Below, piece by piece: positions 52,501 through 61,434 of a stretch of 64,000 nt of DNA. The DNA comes from Planctomycetota bacterium (GTDB taxonomy: Bacteria > Planctomycetota > PUPC01 > JACPCR01), in the NCBI GenBank assembly GCA_016179685.1, contig JACPCR010000055.1, positions 1 through 64,000 of the forward strand, given 5' to 3'. The position numbers and the translations under genes are program-made. Each line of letters begins with the position of its first letter. Positions within the stretch are counted from its first letter, which is position 1. The notes beneath the pieces were generated by a model. The model worked only from the letters and a program-made list of their open reading frames with translations, searched no databases and had not been told where the DNA came from.

Positions 52501-53268
52501 CTCGAGTCCTTCGTCTACAGCTCCCTGCTCGTCGAAGAGTGTGGAGCGGCCCACCGCTCCCACGAGATCGACGTCCTTACCCAGTTCCCCAACTCGCTGT
52601 GCCGCTACCTCTCGAAGAGCTTCACCGGCCTCGTCACCACGGTCTGCGCCGACAGCACCCCGGCCACCGCGGGCGACGACAAACGGCTGGATCGCCAGCT
52701 CCTCGGCCGTGCGCTGCTCCATGATTTTGGCGTCTCGCCCGCCGGGCCGCACGGCATCATCCATCACAAGGAGCAGGGCGTCCGCCTGCTGGCTCGCCTG
52801 ACCGAGTTCGGCTTTTTCGAGGATTCGAACATCGAGAAAATCCCTTTCTGGCGCTCCTCCGGCCTCGTCCGCCTCGGCCCGAAGCCGCCGGAGGGGAGCC
52901 GCGTCTACGTCACGGTCTACCGCAGACCGCTCGAGGGCGGACGCGGGACGAAAGCCCTTCTCGTGGTCTTGAATGAGAGCCAGAGGCCCGTGGAACTGCC
53001 CCTGGAAATCTTGGATTCACGCCGACTGTTCGGCGGGCCGAATGGCTTGACCGCCTCGGCAGCGCTCCGGCGAGTCGAGATACCGCCGGCATGGCGGCAA
53101 CAGTGGGATCACCTGCAGGGACAGAACGACGATGTCCGGGCCCTCCAGAATCTGGAAACGGGTGAGATCGTCGCCCGCGTTCCCGGCAAGAATGAGGTCT
53201 ATGGGCCCGTGTATGTTCCTTACCACGATTTTCGAGTCCTCACTGGGCACGGAGAGGCGGCCCCATGA
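49519..53268 (+). CDS. Large secreted protein: CBM9-like domain plus glycoside-hydrolase-like region
   Basis: 1249 residues from TTG 49519, which overlaps the upstream stop. The start gives a signal peptide (RRGLLLFCLLLPG); ATG 49606 is the only near alternative and would remove it. Residues ~45-260 match a CBM9/DOMON-like carbohydrate-binding fold (PPEIDGVMSPGEWEDA, DHIELELRP). A central beta-rich region is followed by FGSGDRGWTWFCDSDQGW and a TIM-barrel-like region with GWWMDEYFP and HDFGVSP. This arrangement resembles DUF6067/glycoside-hydrolase-type proteins of Planctomycetes-like bacteria. The substrate is unknown; an external polysaccharide is likely. Followed by a truncated paralogue. 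Confidence 0.65.
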   Translation: MTPPASRQLPSARRGLLLFCLLLPGADRPMTARETPVSYGEPAQVDTPVLRIPMTVRPPEIDGVMSPGEWEDASSLSGFWYDFANADFRYLAPVQTQLQAYVAYDKTHLYFAFRSPIYPRNSWLKARGRFPDVLSHPLYGILWDDHIELELRPYPDLAEGFQLGLLRFDVNPINSTCDWYWSQQGGQDMKWQSRAKIRSLADGERWVIEIAMPHAEMAYGSYTGQGRDGKPLVSVPPADGTIYRTWMVRGIGGNGAFFNAFDNHIWNTTKTQLVFDSKAPSFQIQELGNIMEDTLDVTLAVKNHDSRSQTVQLGFFVENAAGRIYSSYDAPELKDGLLELVPGERREIRLRQPFPGVTAEDNVLWFDVRSAGQPARQLFRTRLIRFHSMDGGSVSERKLVFDPGSPDPQEVEREVSFRERRLDVIEKIRPPRMDFDFRWNFSPYTKRVSAVVDRGIHGASEEARRAVEARLSVLEDSLDEDVVKESRIPFQGDFACFMLDLPELVEGEKYKLSLLLFDASQRIVGERNPEPFAYRVEPWQNNRIGLDDGLWEPFTAIEKRRDGFETLKHRFTLSSSGLPSQVWIKPDIRELPLEKRQEESKLSEAELSALGRGPQLRAPMRLEVLLGGQRVSARVKEAARLVRAWKSELEYASRLQLGPLSASLTVQYDADGALHGRLVYGTEKAADVEGLELVADAEGPVDLALSETGQGGMAGADAWEIALPPGPGIVWDSTRTQMELMYSRFVPYFWFGSGDRGWTWFCDSDQGWHLDREGSSLQLERDREGRVTWRVRFINHPCRISGSHRIDFSILTHPAKPKPPDFRHVAWHHFAGDGWADGYNREPIDLPEEYLKSRWHVAASAPRGMPWEQAATWRKDDPPYHRYGRWRNVGVCPELDREWEDKATYFFERHIRVGRRVGWWMDEYFPVAFGRSDNLAAGNAYLRQADRIGAGELPWQSGFLTTPMRNHYKRLARVFAANNVPQRQHTWSNNAATFLESFVYSSLLVEECGAAHRSHEIDVLTQFPNSLCRYLSKSFTGLVTTVCADSTPATAGDDKRLDRQLLGRALLHDFGVSPAGPHGIIHHKEQGVRLLARLTEFGFFEDSNIEKIPFWRSSGLVRLGPKPPEGSRVYVTVYRRPLEGGRGTKALLVVLNESQRPVELPLEILDSRRLFGGPNGLTASAALRRVEIPPAWRQQWDHLQGQNDDVRALQNLETGEIVARVPGKNEVYGPVYVPYHDFRVLTGHGEAAP

Positions 53269-55082
53269 TGCGTTGGCCAGGACATCCGGACCCTGTCACG
53301 TTCACGCCTGCATACCGCGGGGTCGCCCAGGGCATCCTCCTCAGCCTCCTGACCGCGGCGGCGGCGGGCGAGAATGCCCCTGCCATCCGTCTCGATGGCA
53401 ACACCCTGCATACACCTCGGCACGAGATCACCCTGGGGGCCGATGGCCTGCCGCAGCAGATCGTTCTCTTGGCGGCCCCAGCGGAATTGCCCCTCGAGTG
53501 GCGGGGCAAGGCGGCCGAGGTCCCCCAAGCCATTCTGGCGGAACTCGGCCGCGGCTCGCAACTCAGCCAGCCCATGCGCTGGACAGTCCGCGCCGACGGG
53601 CAGGACCTCGTGGCCCAGCCGGTCCGACCCCTCCAGCTCGAGATGAAGGGGGAGCGCGTGGTCGCCGAGGCCCAACTCAAGGCCGGTCTATGCCCCCTCT
53701 CCCTCGCCTGCGCTTACGCTCCTTCGGGCCGCATGGATTTTCGACTGACTTACGGGGACGGCGGCCAGGCCGTCGAATCCCTCACCTTGGCCATCGCCTT
53801 GGCGGGGCCGATCGACATCGCCGTGCTGGGCCCGCCCATCGACGACCCGCTCAGACTCTACAGGCTCGAGGAGTTCTCTCTTCGGCCCGATGCGGGGACC
53901 GCCTGGGCCAACACCGGAAGCGCTCGGCCGGAGGGCGGCCGCGACAGCCCGGGGGTGCCGCCCCGATGCTTTCTCGGGTCCGGTGACCGAGGGTTCACCT
54001 GGCTGGCCCAGCGAGCCGATGGCTTCCATATCCCTCCGGCCTCGCCGTGCCTGGAAGTCGAGCGCGACAAGGCCGGACTCCTCACCTGGCTCGTCCATGT
54101 CGTCCAGCAGGAAGCACGGCTGGAGAAGCCGGAAACGGCGGAATTCAGCATCCTGGTGCACCCGGCCGGGGCCAGGCCGCCCGGTTCGAGGATCGCGGTC
54201 TGGACCTCGCCGGACGAGACCTGGCCTCGTGCTGACCGCGCGGTAGACGAGCCGGAGGGCTCGGCCTTCATGGCGCTCGAGGGCCCCGCTGGCGGCGACG
54301 CGCTCTCGGCAGAAGAAAACCTGGCCGTCACGTTTCCTCTGGCCTTCCACCGCTTCCTCGCGGGCACGCAAACGGGCCTGGCCGCACGGCTGCGGACCAA
54401 CGCGAATCGGCTCATCCGCCCCGGCATGAATCCAGCGGCGGACCGGATGGCGTTGGGCCGCACCTTGCTCCTCGATATCGGGCTGGACCCCTCAGACCTG
54501 GCGCACCGGACGGAGGCCGCGTCCGTGATTCGGGCGATGGACGAATTCGGCTGCTTCCTGGATGATGGTCAGACCGAGTTCATCCCGTACTGGCGCAGCC
54601 CGGCCTTCCTGGGCTATGGCGAGGCGTTCAACTCTGGCGGCGCCTTCAGCCTGACCCACGAGGACCCCCTGGCCCATGTCCATATCAGCCTCTGGCGTCG
54701 TCCCATGGCGACAGGTATCGGCGGCAGCAAGGGCTTCAAGGCGCTCATCGCGGTCGTCAATGAGTCCGCTGCGGCCGTGCGCGAGCAGCTTTACCTCCTG
54801 GACCGCATCCGACTGCTCGGCGGCCCCAACCAGATTCATGCAAAGGCCGTCATCGCCGGCTGGGATTTCTCCGCCATCCCCGACGACAGCGATTGGAGTC
54901 GCGCGCGATTACAGGCCACGGTGTCGTCTCACGGCGGCGGCAACGCCTCCGATGTTTCCCTGCTGGACACCGCCGATCATGGGTTCGTCAGACTCGCCGC
55001 AACGAAAGATTCGCTCGAAGTCTATGGGCCGCTGCACGTCCCGGCCTACAGCTTCCGCTTGCTCCTCGCGGCCGGGCCCTAG
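53265..55082 (+). CDS. Truncated paralogue of the preceding secreted protein, active-site region missing
   Basis: 605 residues, ATG overlapping the preceding stop by 4 bp (ATGA). It aligns along its length with the second half of the 1249-residue protein (for example GRGSQLSQPMRWTV with GRGPQLRAPMRLEV, LGSGDRGFTWLAQRADGF with FGSGDRGWTWFCDSDQGW, EFGCFLDDGQTEFIPYWRS with EFGFFEDSNIEKIPFWRS). The ~200 residues that hold GWWMDEYFP and neighbouring acidic residues are absent, and the DSDQGW stretch has lost its acids. It is probably a non-catalytic partner. An N-terminal signal peptide is weak but possible. Confidence 0.65.
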   Translation: MMRWPGHPDPVTFTPAYRGVAQGILLSLLTAAAAGENAPAIRLDGNTLHTPRHEITLGADGLPQQIVLLAAPAELPLEWRGKAAEVPQAILAELGRGSQLSQPMRWTVRADGQDLVAQPVRPLQLEMKGERVVAEAQLKAGLCPLSLACAYAPSGRMDFRLTYGDGGQAVESLTLAIALAGPIDIAVLGPPIDDPLRLYRLEEFSLRPDAGTAWANTGSARPEGGRDSPGVPPRCFLGSGDRGFTWLAQRADGFHIPPASPCLEVERDKAGLLTWLVHVVQQEARLEKPETAEFSILVHPAGARPPGSRIAVWTSPDETWPRADRAVDEPEGSAFMALEGPAGGDALSAEENLAVTFPLAFHRFLAGTQTGLAARLRTNANRLIRPGMNPAADRMALGRTLLLDIGLDPSDLAHRTEAASVIRAMDEFGCFLDDGQTEFIPYWRSPAFLGYGEAFNSGGAFSLTHEDPLAHVHISLWRRPMATGIGGSKGFKALIAVVNESAAAVREQLYLLDRIRLLGGPNQIHAKAVIAGWDFSAIPDDSDWSRARLQATVSSHGGGNASDVSLLDTADHGFVRLAATKDSLEVYGPLHVPAYSFRLLLAAGP

Positions 55083-55526
55083 TTCCCCTGCCCAAGAGTG
55101 CCGGAATCGTTCAGAGCCTGGAAGTTTGAGAAGTGGCAAAGTCCGTTCGCGGGGCGCATCGCGCTACTTGAAGTCTGGCAGATCGTCACCTGGACAGCCG
55201 AACGGCCCCTGGGAACGCATCCCCCGCAGAATCCCTCCGAGAAACGGGGTCCCTCCGGGAGCATCTTGCCGGCACCGTTCATGCCCGGCCTATTAACCTC
55301 CGAAATGGCAACAAGAAGGCAGCAGAATGCTGGCGCTCCCAGGACCTCATTACTCGTTTGTATCATTTGTCGAGAAATGCCAAACTCCATGACATCAGAA
55401 ATTCCATACATGTGGAGAGTTGTGAATAACTCGGGAGGCCCTTATGGTGGGGACTTTCGCTAGTACCGTGGACCGGGAGTTCACCCGCACTGCCGCTCCG
55501 CGGTAATCCTGTTTTGATCCGCCGCT
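55083..55526. other. Gene-free stretch
   Basis: 444 bp in which I see no supported gene. A 121-residue open frame on the plus strand (55098-55463) has no recognisable domain or start signal and is not counted. Confidence 0.5.
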
Positions 55527-56390
55527 ATGTTGACTCCGAGCAAGACGTTCTTAGCTCTGATCGCCGGCCTTGCCCTCGCCCTACCCATCGAGGCCGAGGA
55601 GCCTGCCGGCAACGCCGAGGAGCGCACCAGCCAGGAGATCGTGGTTCCCAAGAACGCCAAACCGGGCGACATTCCCGTGCAGACGACGGAGAACGAGTCC
55701 ATCCGGCGGCTGGTGAACCAGGTGCTGGCGGACAGGGCCGAAGCATCGAGGGCGCGGGTCACGCTTCGTTCGAGCTTCTCCAATCATCCCGCCCATTTCG
55801 GTGTCAACGCCTATCCTTACGCGGTTGTCCCGCTGAATGAGCAGGACCAGCCGGATGGACTGGAGCTGTTCTTCTCGGTCGGACACGGCGAGTTATTTCG
55901 GACACTGCCCTGGCAGGCCGGGAAACGACACGGGGAGGAAAGGATTCTTGAAGGCAAACGGGTAAGGACGGTTATCCCGTGGGCCGAAGGAGAAATCCAC
56001 GGTGTGCGCAAGACCTTCTATCCAGACGGGACGGTGCAGTTGGAAGCCACGTACGAGCACGGGCTGGCGCAGGGACCGACGCGCTCCTATGACGTCCGAG
56101 GCCGGCTGGCCAGCGAGATCATGATGAAGGAGGGCAAGCGGAACGGCCTGTTCCGGGAGTTCTGGCCTGAATCGGGAAAGGTGAAGCGGGAGATTCCGTA
56201 TGAGATGGGGAGCGTCTCGGGTATGGCCCGCGACTACTACGCCAGCGGCCAGATCAAGCGAGAGGTCCGCTTCAAGAACAACGAGATGCACGGGGTCGAC
56301 GTGCAGTACGAGGCGGACGGGAAGGTGGGCCGAAAGAAGTTCTGGCGGACCGGTCAGGAGGTGAGCGAGGAGAAGTTTCTGGGGAAATAG
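55527..56390 (+). CDS. Secreted MORN-repeat (YwqK-like) protein
   Basis: 287 residues. Signal peptide KTFLALIAGLALALPIEA, a ~70-residue linker, then at least five MORN-type repeats of ~22 residues: GKRHGEERIL, GEIHGVRKTFYPDGTVQLEATY, GLAQGPTRSYDVRG, GKRNGLFREFW and GSVSGMARDYYASGQIKREV. Bacterial YwqK-like proteins with this repeat are often labelled antitoxins; an exported form like this one more likely binds lipid or polymer. No toxin partner is adjacent. Confidence 0.75.
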   Translation: MLTPSKTFLALIAGLALALPIEAEEPAGNAEERTSQEIVVPKNAKPGDIPVQTTENESIRRLVNQVLADRAEASRARVTLRSSFSNHPAHFGVNAYPYAVVPLNEQDQPDGLELFFSVGHGELFRTLPWQAGKRHGEERILEGKRVRTVIPWAEGEIHGVRKTFYPDGTVQLEATYEHGLAQGPTRSYDVRGRLASEIMMKEGKRNGLFREFWPESGKVKREIPYEMGSVSGMARDYYASGQIKREVRFKNNEMHGVDVQYEADGKVGRKKFWRTGQEVSEEKFLGK

Positions 56391-56426
56391 GCACTTGTGG
56401 GGCGCCAAACTTGAAAAAACTTTCTA

Positions 56427-56561
56427 AGAGCAGCCGCAGAAACCTCGGGACCCTCCCCCCGGACTCAAAATGACTGTAGCTATCTCATTTATTGACAACG
56501 CATTACTTTCTCCCGAAGGCGAGACGCCTTCTCTCCAAGGGGAGGTTTCTGCGGTTGCTCT
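56427..56561. repeat. 20-bp inverted repeats 135 bp apart
   Basis: 56427-56446 and 56542-56561 are inverted copies with one mismatch (gaggtttctgcggttgctct at the right). The ~95 bp between them have a gaaggcgagacgccttc hairpin. It could be a small non-autonomous element or a mRNA structure after the MORN gene. Confidence 0.75.
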
Positions 56562-56609
56562 GAATTTGAGTTGCGCGTTACTGATATAACGTGGGCACCC
56601 GGTGGAGAT

Positions 56610-56670
56610 GTTGGAGTCACGCCTTTAGGCGTGGCGCTGCTCGGACAACGGCTAAAGCCGTCACTCCAAC
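56610..56670. repeat. REP-like hairpin with nested palindromes
   Basis: gttggagtcacg (56610-56621) faces cgtcactccaac (56659-56670) with one mismatch; within it cgcctttaggcg and cggctaaagccg are each palindromic. A common intergenic repeat type. Confidence 0.8.
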
Positions 56671-56821
56671 TTTGGTTGCGGCCAAAGGACGCGGTAGGAG
56701 GAAGTTCCTTCGACCGCTCCAGGCCCGTCATTCTCGGACCAGGTTTTCCCACGGATTGAAGCCACAGGCCTGTTCCATGGCCAGGCGCAGGTCCACGATT
56801 ACTTCCACGCCTTCTTCTATC

Positions 56822-59074
56822 TTACGGTGCTTCGGCGGGCGGGAGAATCTGATTGGCGGCGGCCTCGCCCAGTACCCGTGCGAGCCATGCCCTGGGCGCC
56901 CGATATTCGACAGTCGGGCGCGCCGGCGTCCCTCGGATGCGGAGGTTCAGCTTGCCGTCCGGAAGCTCTCTCCAGGCCGTGGCGACCTCCGCGGATGCCC
57001 GTTTGAGAAAGTCGTCTGAGGGCGTCAGGGCAAGATCGAGGCTCACCTCGCCCCTATGGATCGAATAGCCGCCCTGGCCTTCCAGCAGAAGCTGTGAGGC
57101 GGTCATGAGATTCAGCTTCGTCAGGAGGACCGCGCCTCCTTCGAGCTTGAAGAGCACCTCGGCGCGATCAAAAGGCAAGGCGGCCTCGGAAGGCGTCACC
57201 TGAAGCTTGTTCAGCACGGGCCCGGAAAAAATCGATCGGAGCATCGGGTCGGACGCCAGACCCTGGATCGTGCCGGGTCCAAGCCGAAGGCTTCCCTGTC
57301 CCCGGGATGCCGCGAGGGCATGGTCGATAGAATAGGGGAGTCCCGCGACCTGGATAGCCGCGTCCAGGGACATGGCCGCGGAGATGCGGGCCGTGCCGAC
57401 CCCGAATGGGAGGGGCTGTTCGCGGAGGTCCGGCATCTCAAGAGCCAGCCCCAGGCGCGAATCGAGCACCCGGCCCGCGAGCCCGGTGTGCAGAGAAAGG
57501 CCGATCTTGCCCTGAACGCCCACCCGAGCGGAGAGTACAGCCTTCGCTTTCCCTTCCTTCAACGAGCCCTCTGCAGAGAGGTCGGACAGCACGACGTTCC
57601 CGAGGGCGATCTCTTCGGAGCGGAGGTCCAGGTCGCCGGAGATGCCCCCGAGCACGGCAGCGACCGCGGGATCGTCGCCCCCGGCGTCCAGAGCGGGAAA
57701 CATCCAGGGCTGAAAACGAATGTCGCCTTCGGCCTCGAATTCCAGGGCGTGCCCGGCCTTCTTGAGGACGACGGTTTCCCAGGCGAAGCCCGCGCCGGTG
57801 AGGTCGAGGCCCAACCGGAAGCGCGGCTGCGGGAAGTCTCCGTCCAGGCGGACGCGAAGGTCCGCGGCCCCGGCGAATGCCGCCTTCTGGCCCAGAAGCC
57901 GCAGCCAGAGGCCGGCGGAGCGCTGAATCGCTTCCAGATCGGCGTGCCCGTCCAGATCAAGCTGCAAGAGCGGATGGTCCGGATATCCCTCGATCCGCCC
58001 GATGAGATCGAGTTTCCCGATTCTGGATTCCAGCCTGGCTTTCTTGATTTCCAGAAGGCTACTTCTCTCCTGCCAGGCCATCTCGTGGTCGAGGGTCAGG
58101 TCGCCGAAAGGGACGTGAAGGACGAGAGCAACGATCGCCGCCGCCTCCCCCAGCCGGAGCGTGCCGGAAGAATGCCATCCGGCCCCGGAGAACTCGAATC
58201 GTTGCCGGGCGGACACGATGCCCGCCAGAGTGGCGAGGCTGGAATCCACCGAGACGCCCAGGGCGGCGAGGGCGCTTTTCACGGGAGGTAGAGGAATGAC
58301 GGAGGCATCGAGTTGGACTCGGCCAGTCCGCGGGGCTGGCAGAATCTGGCCACCTTGGACGAGGGTGAGGTCGCCCTCCAAGGCGATCCCGGGCTTCTTC
58401 TCATTTTGCTCCGCGCTGGAGAGCGAGAATCGAACAGGCTCATTCGGCCCAGAGAGACCGATGGCGGCGGATAGACGATCCCACTCGATGGCGGGTCCGG
58501 CCGGCGGCTGAAAAATAACCCGCATCGTGGTGACCGAACCGGACACGCGTTCGAGTCCGAGGGGAAGCGGCGGACTGGCGTTGTTCGCCTGAAGCCTCGG
58601 CAGGCCTTCTTCTCGGGGCAACAGAGTTGTCGCGCCGTTCCCTTTCACTTCGGTGACATTGAACCTCCCATCGACGTTCTCCTCGATGCGCACTTGCAGC
58701 TTGGCGACGACGAAGCCCGTGATTACCACTTGCCGGCGGAGAAGAGCGATCCAAGAGACCGGCGCGGTGATCGATTCGGCCGACAGGATTTCGCTCCGTG
58801 AGAATCCCGGAGGATTTGAAATCCCGAGCGTGTCGAGATGGAGCACCAGGCCCATCCACCCCCGCTCCTCGAGACGCCCGAGGCGGACGCCGCAGCCGCT
58901 GGCCTGTTCAAGGGCTTGCTCAAGATTCTGGCGGATGAAAGAGGCGCTGATGACCGCGGGGAAAACGAGCCAACGAAGGGTTGCGGCGAGGATCAGCAGG
59001 ACGGCAAGACAGACCAGCAGCCGCTTGCGGAATTGGCGCGGACTTGGCGGAGAAGAAGCAGGTGCGTTTTCCAT
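56822..59074 (-). CDS. AsmA-family protein, membrane-anchored
   Basis: 750 residues. A single N-terminal helix (KRLLVCLAVLLILAATLRWLV) is followed by a very long beta-rich region with AsmA-type features: QASGCGVRLGRLEER at the start, ESITAPVSWIALLRRQVVITGFVVAKLQVRIEEN, VNVDGRFNVTEVKG, and the C-terminal LRIRGTPARPTVEY. AsmA-like proteins bridge inner and outer membranes and carry phospholipid, or limit outer-membrane assembly. Alone on the minus strand after a repeat copy. Confidence 0.8.
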   Translation of the reverse strand: MENAPASSPPSPRQFRKRLLVCLAVLLILAATLRWLVFPAVISASFIRQNLEQALEQASGCGVRLGRLEERGWMGLVLHLDTLGISNPPGFSRSEILSAESITAPVSWIALLRRQVVITGFVVAKLQVRIEENVDGRFNVTEVKGNGATTLLPREEGLPRLQANNASPPLPLGLERVSGSVTTMRVIFQPPAGPAIEWDRLSAAIGLSGPNEPVRFSLSSAEQNEKKPGIALEGDLTLVQGGQILPAPRTGRVQLDASVIPLPPVKSALAALGVSVDSSLATLAGIVSARQRFEFSGAGWHSSGTLRLGEAAAIVALVLHVPFGDLTLDHEMAWQERSSLLEIKKARLESRIGKLDLIGRIEGYPDHPLLQLDLDGHADLEAIQRSAGLWLRLLGQKAAFAGAADLRVRLDGDFPQPRFRLGLDLTGAGFAWETVVLKKAGHALEFEAEGDIRFQPWMFPALDAGGDDPAVAAVLGGISGDLDLRSEEIALGNVVLSDLSAEGSLKEGKAKAVLSARVGVQGKIGLSLHTGLAGRVLDSRLGLALEMPDLREQPLPFGVGTARISAAMSLDAAIQVAGLPYSIDHALAASRGQGSLRLGPGTIQGLASDPMLRSIFSGPVLNKLQVTPSEAALPFDRAEVLFKLEGGAVLLTKLNLMTASQLLLEGQGGYSIHRGEVSLDLALTPSDDFLKRASAEVATAWRELPDGKLNLRIRGTPARPTVEYRAPRAWLARVLGEAAANQILPPAEAP

Positions 59075-59080
59075 GGTCGC

Positions 59081-59159
59081 AGCGAAGTGCTTTGCCTTAT
59101 CCTATTTCAGTTCTGGCAGCCCGAGCCACACGCATGGGTTTGAGGCAGCGCTTCGCTAA
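59081..59159. repeat. ~80-bp stop-codon-associated repeat, copy 3
   Basis: Runs agcgaagtgctttgcc to ggcagcgcttcgctaa. CTA at 59156-59158 is the TAG stop of the minus-strand cysS gene. It fills nearly the whole gap between the AsmA start and cysS. Confidence 0.82.
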
Positions 59160-60559
59160 CCGCGTTTCCAGCGGACGCCCTGGGGAGTGTCTTCGAGGAA
59201 GATTCCTCGATCCTTGAGGTCCTTCCGGATGGCGTCGGCGCGGGCGAAGTTTTTCGCCTGGCGCGCCGCCTGGCGCTCCTGGATCAGCCGCTCGATCTCC
59301 TCGTCCAGGATAGCGGGCCGGCACTCGAGCACCCCGAGCACCTGGTCGAAGCGCCCGAACGCGGCCCGGATGAGCGCCGCGTCTTCCCGACTCAGGCTCA
59401 GGCGATTGGCGTCGCGCACGAATTCGAACAGCGCCGCCAGAGCGGACGAGACGTTCAGGTCGTCGTCCATGGCGGCCTCGAAACCCGCCACCGTCCGAGC
59501 CAGCAGGGCGGCGGCCTCTGGGTTGTCCCTGGTGGCCGAGGCCTCTTCGAGACGGCGGAGGAAGTCCCGCAGGCGGGAGACTGCCTGTTTCGAGGCCTGG
59601 ACGCCCTCAAGGGTGAAATTGAGCGGCTGGCGGTAGTTCGTGCTGAGCAGAGAGTAGCGGACGGCGTCGGCCTCGTAACCGCGTTCGAGCAGATCGCGCA
59701 GGATGTGGAAGTTGCCGAGGGACTTGGACATTTTCCGTCCGTCCACGAGCAGATGCCGCGTGTGCATCCAGCAGCCCACGAAAGGCTTTCCAGTAGCCCC
59801 CTCCGACTGGGCAATCTCGCATTCGTGGTGCGGAAAAATGTTGTCCTCCCCGCCCGTGTGAATGTCCAGCGTCTCGCTCAGGTGCGTCATGGACATGGCG
59901 CTGCACTCGATGTGCCATCCCGGGTAGCCCATGCCCCACGGACTCTCCCACTTCATGATGTGGTGATCGTCCGTGACCCAGAGGGTGAAATCGCAAGGGT
60001 TGCGCTTGTCGGGATTCACCTCGATCCGGGCGCCTGCCTGAAGCGATTCGAGCGTATTGCCCGAGAGTCGGCCGTAGGCGGGGAAACGCGTGACGTCAAA
60101 GTAAACGCAACGGTTGGAAACGTAGGCGAGACCGCGGTCGATCAGCCTCTCGACCAGGCGGACCATCTGCGGAACGTGCTCCGTGGCGCGGGGATAGACC
60201 ATTGCCTTCCGGATTCTCAGCTTTTCGATATCTACGAAAAAGGCCTGGGAATAGAATCGGGCGATCTCCCAAGGGTCCTTGCCCTCTCGGCCCGCGGCGA
60301 CCAGCATCTTGTCCTCGCCCTCGTCAGAATCGTCCGTGAGATGCCCCACGTCCGTGATGTTCATGACTTGGTGCACCTGAAACCCGCGGTACTCGAGGTA
60401 GCGGCGCAAGAGGTCGGCAAAAATATAGGCGCGAAAGTTGCCGATGTGAGCGAAGCTATAGACCGTCGGGCCGCAGTGATACATGCAGACCTGGCCGGGC
60501 AGCACCGGCACGAAGTCCTGCTTGGCTTTCGTCAACGTGTTATAGAAACGGATGGGCAT
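59156..60559 (-). CDS. cysS: Cysteine--tRNA ligase
   Basis: 467 residues from ATG 60559. Class I synthetase with the HIGH-type site CGPTVYSFAHIGNFRAY, zinc ligands around CGPTVY and WHIECSAMS / HHECEIAQSEG, and KMSKSLGN. C-terminal helices complete the enzyme. Charges tRNA-Cys with cysteine. Housekeeping. It starts 4 bp after the ispF stop on the same strand, an arrangement found in several bacteria where ispF and cysS are neighbours. Confidence 0.96.
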   Translation of the reverse strand: MPIRFYNTLTKAKQDFVPVLPGQVCMYHCGPTVYSFAHIGNFRAYIFADLLRRYLEYRGFQVHQVMNITDVGHLTDDSDEGEDKMLVAAGREGKDPWEIARFYSQAFFVDIEKLRIRKAMVYPRATEHVPQMVRLVERLIDRGLAYVSNRCVYFDVTRFPAYGRLSGNTLESLQAGARIEVNPDKRNPCDFTLWVTDDHHIMKWESPWGMGYPGWHIECSAMSMTHLSETLDIHTGGEDNIFPHHECEIAQSEGATGKPFVGCWMHTRHLLVDGRKMSKSLGNFHILRDLLERGYEADAVRYSLLSTNYRQPLNFTLEGVQASKQAVSRLRDFLRRLEEASATRDNPEAAALLARTVAGFEAAMDDDLNVSSALAALFEFVRDANRLSLSREDAALIRAAFGRFDQVLGVLECRPAILDEEIERLIQERQAARQAKNFARADAIRKDLKDRGIFLEDTPQGVRWKRG

Positions 60560-60563
60560 AGGC

Positions 60564-61061
60564 TTACGCGGCTGGACCGGTCGGCTCGATGAGAACAACG
60601 ACTTCGGCCCCGATGGCTTCCTGAAGACCGATGGGGCCGACCTTCTCGCCCGTCTTCGCCTTGACGCTGACTTGTTCAACGCCGAGGCCGAGCATCTCGG
60701 CAAGATGCTGCCGGATGGCCGTCTTGTAGGGTCCCAGACGCGGCGCCTGCGCCAGCACGACCGCGTCCACGTTCACCGGACGCCACCCTCGGTCGCGCAG
60801 CAACTCGATGCTGCGACGCACAAAAATGGAGCTGTCCATCCCCCGATACCGCACATCCGTATCCGGAAAGAGTTCACCGATGTCCCCCAGCGCGGCCGCA
60901 CCCAGCAAGGCGTCCACCGTCGCATGCAGCAGGACGTCCCCATCCGAGTGGGCCTCGGGGCCAAGGCTGTGCTCGATCCGGACGCCGCCAAGCACCAGAG
61001 GCTTGCCGGGCGCAAGCCGATGCAGGTCATTCCCATAGCCGATGCGATAGGGGCAACCCAT
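60564..61061 (-). CDS. ispF: 2-C-methyl-D-erythritol 2,4-cyclodiphosphate synthase
   Basis: 165 residues from ATG 61061, normal length. IspF motifs: GYGNDLHRLAPGKPLVLGGV (metal-binding Asp and His), HSDGDVLLHATVDALLGAA, LGDIGELFPDTD, and AKTGEKVGPIGLQEAIGAEVV. Fifth step of the non-mevalonate isoprenoid pathway. No other MEP gene is in the window. Confidence 0.95.
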   Translation of the reverse strand: MGCPYRIGYGNDLHRLAPGKPLVLGGVRIEHSLGPEAHSDGDVLLHATVDALLGAAALGDIGELFPDTDVRYRGMDSSIFVRRSIELLRDRGWRPVNVDAVVLAQAPRLGPYKTAIRQHLAEMLGLGVEQVSVKAKTGEKVGPIGLQEAIGAEVVVLIEPTGPAA

Positions 61062-61434
61062 TCGAGGTTCTTCTCTATGAAATCCCGCTCGTCCCGACGC
61101 CAAGCGGATTATAGGAACATCCAGAAAATTACTCAACGCGCGACGTTTTTTCGGGGCCGGGCTGGCCGGTTTGAGCCGCCAGTGTCATCGTGCCTTTACG
61201 AAGCGGGAGCGCAGGCCCTTAAAATCCTCGTCCCCATTGAACGACCGCAGTTGACCGATATCCGTCTGGACTGGGGCAGTCCCGACGTGGTGGAAACCTA
61301 TCCAGCAAGAATACCGGACCTGTGGTTGTGCGAGCCGGTCGTCGTCTCCGGCCGGCATCTCAAGCCCGCAAGGGCACCCTCACGGTCCACGGCCGGGCCG
61401 AAGGCCAACCCATCTTTCTGGTAACCGTTCCGTA

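Noticed and set aside
49570..52767. Very long open frame (about 1065 codons) on the minus strand under the large secreted gene
   Set aside because: It is a mirror of a gene with strong third-position GC bias. The plus-strand frame has a signal peptide and domain matches, while this one has none.
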